A stretch of DNA of 64,000 bases from Posidonia oceanica. Lineage: Eukaryota; Streptophyta; Magnoliopsida; Alismatales; Posidoniaceae. Of the stretch, positions 58,271 to 64,000 are shown piece after piece. The position numbers and the translations under genes were made by a program. Where the stretch lies: positions 39,114,001 through 39,178,000 of the forward strand of contig JAZBRS010000049.1 in the NCBI GenBank assembly GCA_037176725.1, written 5' to 3'. The stretch's first letter is position 1. Every line of letters begins with the position of its first letter. The notes beneath the pieces are model-generated. The model did no database searches. It worked only from the letters and a program-made list of their open reading frames with translations, and was not told the origin of the DNA.

Positions 58271-58880
58271 TAGGCCTGTAAACAAGACAGATACGGGACG
58301 GATATAGTCTTATCTATACTCTTATCCTTTAAATTCTAACGGGTAATGGGGTAGGTATAGACCTGCATTCTCTAAGTTTCTATCCTTACCCGCCCTGTTA
58401 CCCGTGATAGGATATAGAACGGGTAGAGTAAATGGGTAATTAGATAGATTTATGTTTAAGAAAAAAAAGAATGTTTAAGCATACAAACGTATATCAGATT
58501 AAATTCAAATGATACATAGAAGATAATAACAACGTATATCAGAATGTTTAAGCATGTAAACGTATATCAAATTAAAATAACGTATTTGAAGACAATAACA
58601 ATGATAGAAGACAGTACAAATTAGCCTCCCCATGTCATTACAAATTCAAATAAAAAATAAAATACAACAACAATGATTTCATTTATCCAAAGCCTCCTCA
58701 TGTCAACGGGTAAACTAATGGCGGATAGATGGTAATCCTTACCCGTACTGTATGAGAATATAGGTAAAGCAGGTGACGGATAAATAGATAACAGGGTAAA
58801 AATATTTTAACCCTTATCCGTATAAAATGGGGCGAGTCGAGGCGGATTACAGGTAAATACCCTCCCCATTTACAGGCCTA
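58271..58880. mobile_element. hAT-type MITE (610 bp)
   Basis: Terminal inverted repeats TAGGCCTGTAAA and TTTACAGGCCTA are flanked by perfect 8-bp duplications. The interior has GGGTAA and TTACCC(G) words in both orientations and no transposase, so it depends on an autonomous hAT elsewhere. The perfect duplication and termini suggest a fairly recent insertion. Confidence 0.93.
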
Positions 58881-58888
58881 GATGAGCA
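58881..58888. repeat. hAT target site duplication, right (GATGAGCA)
   Basis: Right copy of the perfect 8-bp duplication around the MITE. Confidence 0.92.
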
Positions 58889-58997
58889 TTATTTGGGATC
58901 GAAAAGTAGGACCTCACCGGTACCAATTCCTTCTCCGGTTCCTAGAACTCTTCAATCTGTTTTCTCTTCGGAGTGACTTAGTATCACTCAAGGTTCG

Positions 58998-59357
58998 TTG
59001 GTTATCTCACCTTCTCTTGAACAGCTAGACCTCCCTTGTAGAATTTTAGACACAGTCCTCCTTTCCTCTGTGGATCACTTATTTTTAAGTGAAAATTGTT
59101 ATGAGTTGTCGGAGGCGGACTCCTGTGGTGGGTCTCTTGGCACAAGTACCTCTTCTGTGCTGCTCCCAAACACTTATCTGGTGTCATCAATGGGGAGTTG
59201 TGAGTTACTAGAAGATGGCAAACCATTTGGCCAATGCTCTGTTGAGGTGGATTCTGTTCTTGGAATCCATGGTTTCTTTCAAACCAAGCTGAATGATAAT
59301 CAGGTTGCTGAGTGGTCAGGAGGAAGCCAATTGTGGATACAGGATTTTGGACGTTGA
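58998..59357 (+). other. Unrecognised open frame next to an LTR/PBS scrap
   Basis: A frame of 119 codons with no family I recognise. The overlapping - strand frame (59002-59412) is equally unconvincing. Its last codons come from a 26-bp copy of an LTR/PBS junction (59326-59350). It may be a retroelement or gene remnant. Confidence 0.3.
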
Positions 59358-59382
59358 GTTGAACTAATTGGCAATCTGGCAT

Positions 59383-59438
59383 GTAGGACGCTGCAATGCT
59401 AGCGTTCAACATTAGATGTTGTGCTTCATGTATCTAAC
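59383..59438. repeat. Hairpin doublet in the minus-strand element (a)
   Basis: 28-bp units at 59383-59410 (GTAGGACGC/GCGTTCAAC) and 59411-59438 (ATTAGATGT/GTATCTAAC). Pairing is partial, but the doublet layout and unit length match the + strand LTRs. Confidence 0.7.
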
Positions 59439-59902
59439 ACTTCAAGATCCAGGCTGAACTATTTTAATGCTCCCAATGGTTGTTCTACTAATTTTGAGGA
59501 AAATTTCTTGATGAAAACAAATTCCAATGTTCTCACAGATTTTATACAAATGGTCGAGACTCAATATTAACAGAGACCTAGAAATTACAAGAATTTTCTT
59601 TTCTTTTCTTTTTCCTTTCTTCTTCTTTTTTTCTTCCTCTTTTTTTTCAAATTTTTTTTCTTCTCTTTTTTTTTTCTTGTTTTATTTTTTTTCTAATAAA
59701 AGGAAAAGATTACAAGGATTACACTCGATAAAGAAAGAAAAACTTATAGGAGGTTTTGAGACCTAGTACAAGTTTCTATAAAAAGAAAATTGAAAATCAG
59801 ACTTCAAATGACTTATTTATATCTTCTGTTTAATCATTCACCCTATAGCATTTATCATTTACCATAAAATACCCAGAAATCAAAGGGAAAATCACCCAAA
59901 GC

Positions 59903-59958
59903 GTTGAACGCTAAGCTATCTGCGTTTAACGTAGAACGCAGAATAGCATGCGTTCAAC
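59903..59958. repeat. Hairpin doublet in the minus-strand element (b)
   Basis: 28-bp units at 59903-59930 (GTTGAACGC/GCGTTTAAC) and 59931-59958 (GTAGAACGC/GCGTTCAAC). The stem core GAACGC/GCGTTC replaces GGACGC/GCGTCC of the other LTRs, a change on both arms. Confidence 0.85.
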
Positions 59959-60559
59959 ACACCTATTTCAGACAGCTACGTAGTAACACTTTCAAATAAG
60001 CGTTTAAATGATTTTATTAGTATTTTCACTTTGATATTAGTGTCTTAAAACTTACGTGGCTCTTAGGGTGCCTAAACCTTGGGTATGGCTTTCTTTGGGA
60101 TTGTCTATGGATCCTCACAAAGTGGGTAAAATTTCCTCTTCCAGGATACTACCCCTACCTCAACTCCTGAGGGTCTTTGGGGAGCCTTGAACACGCTTAG
60201 ATCCCTATCCCATAAAGGTAGAGCCCAGCGTACCCAGAATTGATTGGATTTTTCACGTTCCAAGCACACAATCACAACAAACCACAGAAGGGGGAGGGAG
60301 AATGCAAATCTAAACTTGGGGTTCTAACTTACTTTCACAAGAATCAAGGGAGAAGAAAGTGATCCTTGTGAAAGCAAATGACAACACAAAAACACCTCCC
60401 TTAAATCCTTTGCAACAGGAGTGCTCCAGAGTTAAGTGGTTATTTGTGTAACCTAAAAGAAGACTCAAACAGATTAGTTCCCAATAATGGTCATGCAAGT
60501 CACAGACAAAACACAAAAAAATAATTTATTTGAATTTTGAAATGCACCGAAAAATTGAG

Positions 60560-60620
60560 GCTCCGATCCCTACGGTAGAAGCCTCACACCTTAGCCCTTA
60601 GGCCAGTTGTACAAAGAAAT
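60560..60620 (-). other. tRNA-like (SINE-type) patch
   Basis: On the - strand, CTGGCCTAAGGGCTAAGG resembles an A box and GGGATCGGAGCCTC a weak B box ~30 nt later. It could be a tRNA-derived SINE head, but the B box is poor. Confidence 0.3.
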
Positions 60621-60663
60621 CAAAGAAAAATTGTGAAAACAGAATGTAATTTTGTCCAGATGT

Positions 60664-60719
60664 GTAAGACACTGAAGATATTGCGTCTTACGTAAGACGC
60701 ATCCAAGCTTGCGTTTAAC
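60664..60719. repeat. Hairpin doublet in the minus-strand element (c)
   Basis: 28-bp units at 60664-60691 (GTAAGACAC/GCGTCTTAC) and 60692-60719 (GTAAGACGC/GCGTTTAAC). The junction GCGTCTTACGTAAGACGC is a perfect 18-bp palindrome with a stem sequence different from the + strand LTRs. Confidence 0.9.
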
Positions 60720-61655
60720 ACTCTGACAGTGAATTTTTCAGTAAAACTGTCTTTTTTAATTCAACCACCTCTGCTCTCGAGAATCAGAATCAAATGAGAG
60801 GTGGTTGCATGCATTCAAGTGCATTAAAAAAAACCCAAATGTTGAAGGAGTCGTGGTGTCTCAAAACACTAAGAGGAATTTCGCCACGAGTTTGAAAATT
60901 CGCGAAGTAAAAATAGAATTGCAAAGGAAAAGAAAGAGAATGTTCACATAGCACGGGGGTACTTTTAGTCGTCCTACTATGATCGCCAATCTGTGGATAC
61001 AGGATTTTGGTGGCGAAAGGGGCGCTTTTGCGTTTGCCGCTTCGCTTATGTCCCTTTGGTTGTATCCGACTCCTTCACTCCACGAGTGATGAAGCCGGTG
61101 TGATCGCCACTCTCGGTTTGCTAAACGCTGGCCCTTGAGACGCCTAGGGAGATATGTTGTTGATATGGGTTCAGCTACCTTAGGACAACGCCAACGTTGC
61201 CTAAGGGTGCCCGTGTCGGTGAGCTTCTTCTTCCTCTTCTTTTCCTTACAAAATCAAATTAAAATATGTGGATTAATAAAGTGTAGCAAGTAATTCGGCG
61301 AAATAAATTAATCAACATGAAATAAAGGGAAAATACTTACCCAATGTGTTTTATTCCCCCGATTGCAACTAAATGTAAATGCCTAGCTACAACATGCAGA
61401 TTATGTAATATGCAAAATACTAAAAGAAACCCCCTTTTATTTATGATGTGTATGCACAAAATAGAATGGCTAGAGATGGATTCACCGAAAGTTGACTTCA
61501 AAATCTCTCCTCTCTTTTTTTCACAAAATTCTCATGTACTCTCTTAACTCAAGGCCTTTTTCTCTCAAACTCCTCTCTCTAATTTTCCTCCTCAATTCTG
61601 GTCTCTCCGTCACTCTTTTTCCCATCCTTCCCTCTCAAAGGCTGGGATACCTCTG

Positions 61656-61663
61656 CTTATATA
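61656..61663 (-). promoter_or_regulatory. TATA box of the minus-strand LTR
   Basis: TATATAAG on the - strand, followed ~30 nt downstream by a purine-rich leader. Typical spacing for an LTR core promoter. Confidence 0.6.
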
Positions 61664-61729
61664 GAGGCACGGGAGGATCAAAATAGGTAAAAAGATACGA
61701 TATAGGTAAAAAGATACGAAATTGACATG

Positions 61730-61806
61730 TAAAACGCTGTGCTTTCCAGCATTCAACGTAGAACGCAAAGTTTCTGACATTTAACGTTGAATGCAAAACT
61801 TGTAGC
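61730..61806. repeat. Interrupted hairpin cluster in the minus-strand LTR (d)
   Basis: Units at 61730-61758 (GTAAAACGC/GCATTCAAC) and 61759-61786 (GTAGAACGC/ACATTTAAC). The left arm of a third unit (GTTGAATGC, 61787-61795) has its partner arm missing because the next LTR begins at 61807. Confidence 0.75.
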
Positions 61807-62035
61807 TGTAGATACCTCATTTTAACAGCTTGGATGTTGGTGGATCTTGCTGGAAGCTCACTTGGATTTCGGGATGGCTAATCTCTCTCAAACCCACCCT
61901 AAAACCTCACCAAACCCCAAAACCTTCCTAAACCCACCTAAACTCTCCCAAAACTCCACCTAAGCCTTCCTAAGTCTTAACCCAAGCCTTACACTAAGCC
62001 AAAACACCCAAAACAGCTCTTAACTTCTCAGATTC

Positions 62036-62122
62036 GTTGTACGCTGCCTTTGCCAGCGTCCAACATTGGACGTGTTCTGTACTGGCGTCCAACGTTGAAC
62101 GCGCTCTGTGCTAGTGCCCAAC
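62036..62122. repeat. LTR hairpin triplet (third LTR head)
   Basis: Three 29-bp units: 62036-62064 (GTTGTACGC/GCGTCCAAC), 62065-62093 (ATTGGACGT/GCGTCCAAC) and 62094-62122 (GTTGAACGC/GTGCCCAAC). Same position and unit number as 23279-23365; the first unit even shares the GTTGTACGC variant. Confidence 0.9.
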
Positions 62123-62933
62123 GAGTCGGGAACTACCACCGCCTCCGCCACCTCTGGCCTGCCACAACCGTCCTCTCCTTCATCAGCCTACACTTACTAC
62201 CGTGTTCCCTCACCGCTCTCAGCCACCCACTATGCACCAAGGCCACTTACTGCCCTGCCACCGTGTCCCTGCCTCCGTCGACGCGTTTCCTGGTCTCTCC
62301 ACCACCCACTGAACCGGTCGCCTGTGCTCCTGCCACCACGACGACTTTCGCGACCCTCCTGACATTCCACTTACTCCACCTGACAACCACGACCAAGATA
62401 CACCCCTAGACAGCCCTTTCTCCTCCATGTGTGCCATTCCTCTGTTTCCACCATCGAGAGAAGAGAGGAGAACCCAAACACCTCCAACACACCAAAGACC
62501 TTCCTAGAAACCGGGGAAGCACCTGAGAGACTCCTCTAGCCTTCCCGAATCCTCCTCCACACGTGAGAGAAGCCACAGCAGCCTCCCTTCCCGCGAGCTC
62601 GCTGCAGTCCATCCAAGCTCACCGGCTGGCCGCATACATCTCCTCCAGGCCGCACACAGGTAAGTTTCTTTCCCTCGGCATGTCCCCCGCCTCCTTCCTC
62701 ATCGTAGCCAAACTTCACAGCCCAACTTCATGGCTTTTCGGTCCCTCAGTTGGCCGGAAATGCCATGAACACCGGTGGCAAGAGGGAGGAGGTGGGTGGA
62801 CCAATCGACACGCCCATTTCTGGTTTTAAATGTATGATTATGTTCGTTATTGCTTACTCTTGCTTCCTAGCTACTTGGTTTCCAGTTTTTGGCCGATTTA
62901 GCTACTGGTTTTGGCCGGGGAACATCCTGACCT

Positions 62934-62990
62934 GTTGGACGCACAGGCTGGTGTGTCCAACGTTGGACATGTTTTGAGGTAGCGTCCAAC
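62934..62990. repeat. LTR hairpin doublet (third LTR, 1)
   Basis: Units at 62934-62961 (GTTGGACGC/GTGTCCAAC) and 62962-62990 (GTTGGACAT/GCGTCCAAC). Each has mismatches at the CpG positions only. Confidence 0.87.
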
Positions 62991-63146
62991 ACACCTGCTG
63001 CCTTTCCTTTCATTATTTTTCTTGCTGGCATAGTTTGGTGATTATGGTATGTTTTAATGTCTTGCATGCTTTCTTTCATGCTTCTAGATGCCATATCATG
63101 TTTAGCATAAGTTTTGGTTTTGATTTATGCCATGCTGCCTCTCTGT

Positions 63147-63204
63147 GTAGGACATTGGTGCACTTTGCGTCCTACGTTGGACGCTGGTGTATCCGGCGTC
63201 CTAT
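63147..63204. repeat. LTR hairpin doublet (third LTR, 2) with changed stem
   Basis: Units at 63147-63175 (GTAGGACAT/GCGTCCTAC) and 63176-63204 (GTTGGACGC/GCGTCCTAT). In unit 1 both arms carry the paired change from GTTGGAC/GTCCAAC to GTAGGAC/GTCCTAC. Confidence 0.88.
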
Positions 63205-63375
63205 ACTTCTGCATGCTTACATATGCTTTAATGCTTGAATGATGCTTTTATTTATTATGTCTGCTTGATCCATGCATGTGTGGTTATGTTTGGGCCCTAT
63301 AGCAACTGCTCTCAAGTTTACAAGATTTTCTATCAAGGTTGCATGCAGGTTTTCTTGGGTGTCTGCTCCTTCTGT

Positions 63376-63432
63376 GTTGGACGCTGATGTTGCCAGCATC
63401 CTACATAGGACGCAGGCGCTCCAACATCTTAC
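63376..63432. repeat. LTR hairpin doublet (third LTR, 3)
   Basis: Units at 63376-63404 (GTTGGACGC/GCATCCTAC) and 63405-63432 (ATAGGACGC/ACATCTTAC). It is the weakest doublet of this LTR but keeps the unit lengths. Confidence 0.8.
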
Positions 63433-63568
63433 ACCCCAGCTTCTTGTTTTCTTGTGCATGCTTCTTAAATATCTTATTTTGCAGGATATTTGTTTCACCC
63501 ATATGTGCATGCCTAAATGTTATTTTATCACTTTGCATGCAGTTTTTCTATGTTTCTGTTTGCCCTGT

Positions 63569-63626
63569 GTTGGACGCTGAATGCTCTAGCATCCTACGTT
63601 GGACGCTGTGTATTCCAACGTCCAAC
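63569..63626. repeat. LTR hairpin doublet (third LTR, 4)
   Basis: 29-bp units at 63569-63597 (GTTGGACGC/GCATCCTAC) and 63598-63626 (GTTGGACGC/ACGTCCAAC). Confidence 0.87.
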
Positions 63627-63797
63627 CCTCTGCTTTGTCTTAAATCATGCTCATGCCTGTATCATGCTCTTAGATCTTTTCTGGCTTATTATCTTGATTG
63701 TCTAGCATGGTGTGCATGTCTCCTGCTATCATATTGCATTCGCATCATGTTTATGCATCCAACATGCATGCATCTCTTTCAAAACCCAGGCTCAGCT

Positions 63798-63855
63798 GTT
63801 GGACGCTAGGGATCACAGCGTCTAATGTTGGACGCTAGTGATCACAGCGTCCAAC
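63798..63855. repeat. LTR hairpin doublet (third LTR, 5)
   Basis: 29-bp units at 63798-63826 (GTTGGACGC/GCGTCTAAT) and 63827-63855 (perfect). The two loops are nearly identical here (TAGGGATCACA and TAGTGATCACA), suggesting recent local duplication of one unit. Confidence 0.92.
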
Positions 63856-64000
63856 ACCCTCTGCCTGTTTAAAATCATTCTGATGCTTGCATTTGATTTC
63901 TGAGCTTTGTGCCTTGATCTTTTAGCATGGTTTATCTACCCATAACTTTCTCATTGCATTAAAACACATGCTTTCCAAACTGGCATGCCTTCCTTGCATG

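Larger units (their letters stand above)
59326..60991 (-). mobile_element. Internal / leader sequence of a minus-strand LTR retroelement
   Basis: On the - strand it follows the LTR that ends at 60992. It starts with TGGCGATCATAGTAGGAC (a PBS-like site, 60971-60988) and continues with non-coding, AT-rich leader-type sequence. It carries three hairpin doublets with 28-bp units (60664, 59903, 59383) and a poly-T/C tract at 59598-59690 on the + strand. A 26-bp near-copy of the LTR/PBS junction (GCCAAT.TGTGGATACAGG plus ATTTTGG) closes it at 59326-59350. No gag or pol could be recognised. Confidence 0.6.
60992..61806 (-). mobile_element. LTR of a second retroelement family, minus strand, interrupted
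   Basis: Its 3' end on the - strand is CCTGTATCCACA (60992), directly followed by the PBS-like site. A TATATAAG box (61656-61663 reversed), a purine-rich leader and a CCGACACGGGCACCC segment fit an LTR U3-R-U5 layout. The LTR start is beyond the window because another LTR was inserted at 61807, cutting through the third unit of its hairpin cluster. GGTAAAAAGATACGA is repeated in tandem near 61686 and 61706. Confidence 0.75.
61807..64000 (+). mobile_element. LTR of a third Tat/Ogre-type element (left part, runs off the window)
   Basis: Begins TGTAGATACCTCATTTTAACAG, aligned with the start of the LTR at 23078, and keeps the same order of blocks: C-rich head, hairpin triplet 230 bp from the start, compositionally protein-like segment (62130-62640), then ~190-230 bp repeats each with a hairpin doublet. 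Overall identity to the 3' LTR at 23078 is low outside these features. The end is beyond the window, so it could be a 5' LTR or a solo LTR. GTAGC (61802-61806) would be its left target duplication. Confidence 0.88.

Overview
This is nuclear DNA of a flowering plant. Most of it is nested, decayed transposable elements, and it holds two intact-looking host genes: a non-specific phospholipase C gene (+ strand, four exons, 50764-53397) and an NTF2 nuclear transport factor gene (- strand, two coding exons, 54116-57105), arranged tail to tail. The plant-type introns, Tat/Ogre-type Ty3/gypsy elements with very long LTRs, Ty1/copia remnants and hAT, CACTA-like and Harbinger-like DNA elements all fit an angiosperm. 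I cannot name the species.

Layout. (1) 1-26445 is one Tat/Ogre-lineage retrotransposon on the + strand. Its 5' LTR is cut by the window start (1-1404), followed by a PBS, a gag-PR-RT-gRNH-aRNH-INT region with many stops and frameshifts, an extra ORF after integrase, a 2.1-kb array of hairpin repeats, a polypurine tract and a 3368-bp 3' LTR (23078-26445). A 5863-bp solo LTR of a related family (7339-13201), with a perfect 5-bp TSD (TAGAG), sits between the protease and RT regions. (2) 26446-34757 is AT-rich and holds a diverged tandem repeat, the 3' half of an N-carbamoylputrescine amidase pseudogene on the - strand, an unrecognised exon-like ORF, a truncated Tat/Ogre LTR and duplicated non-coding sequence. 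(3) 34758-45010 holds a 3.3-kb CACTA-like element with a copia-like LTR inside, minus-strand copia remnants, a chromodomain scrap, a Harbinger-like MITE and a tRNA-like SINE remnant. (4) 45011-50763 is mostly empty, apart from a minisatellite with a long hairpin and a hAT-like element. (5) 50764-57105 holds the two host genes. (6) 58271-58880 is a hAT-type MITE with a perfect 8-bp TSD. (7) 59326-61806 is a minus-strand LTR element that was itself interrupted by another + strand Tat/Ogre-type LTR (61807 to the window end).

The most unusual signal is structural. The LTRs carry recurrent doublets (sometimes triplets) of a 28-30 bp inverted-repeat unit, ideally GTTGGACGC + 11 nt + GCGTCCAAC, recurring about every 190-240 bp. 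The loops vary freely, while several stems change on both arms together (for example GTAGGAC/GTCCTAC and GTAAGAC/GTCTTAC). The same architecture is present in two + strand LTRs and in the unrelated-looking minus-strand element. The array upstream of the 3' LTR is also built of hairpins whose stems appear to co-vary. This suggests a structural element shared across these LTR families; I know of no description of it, and all counts and alignments here were made by eye.
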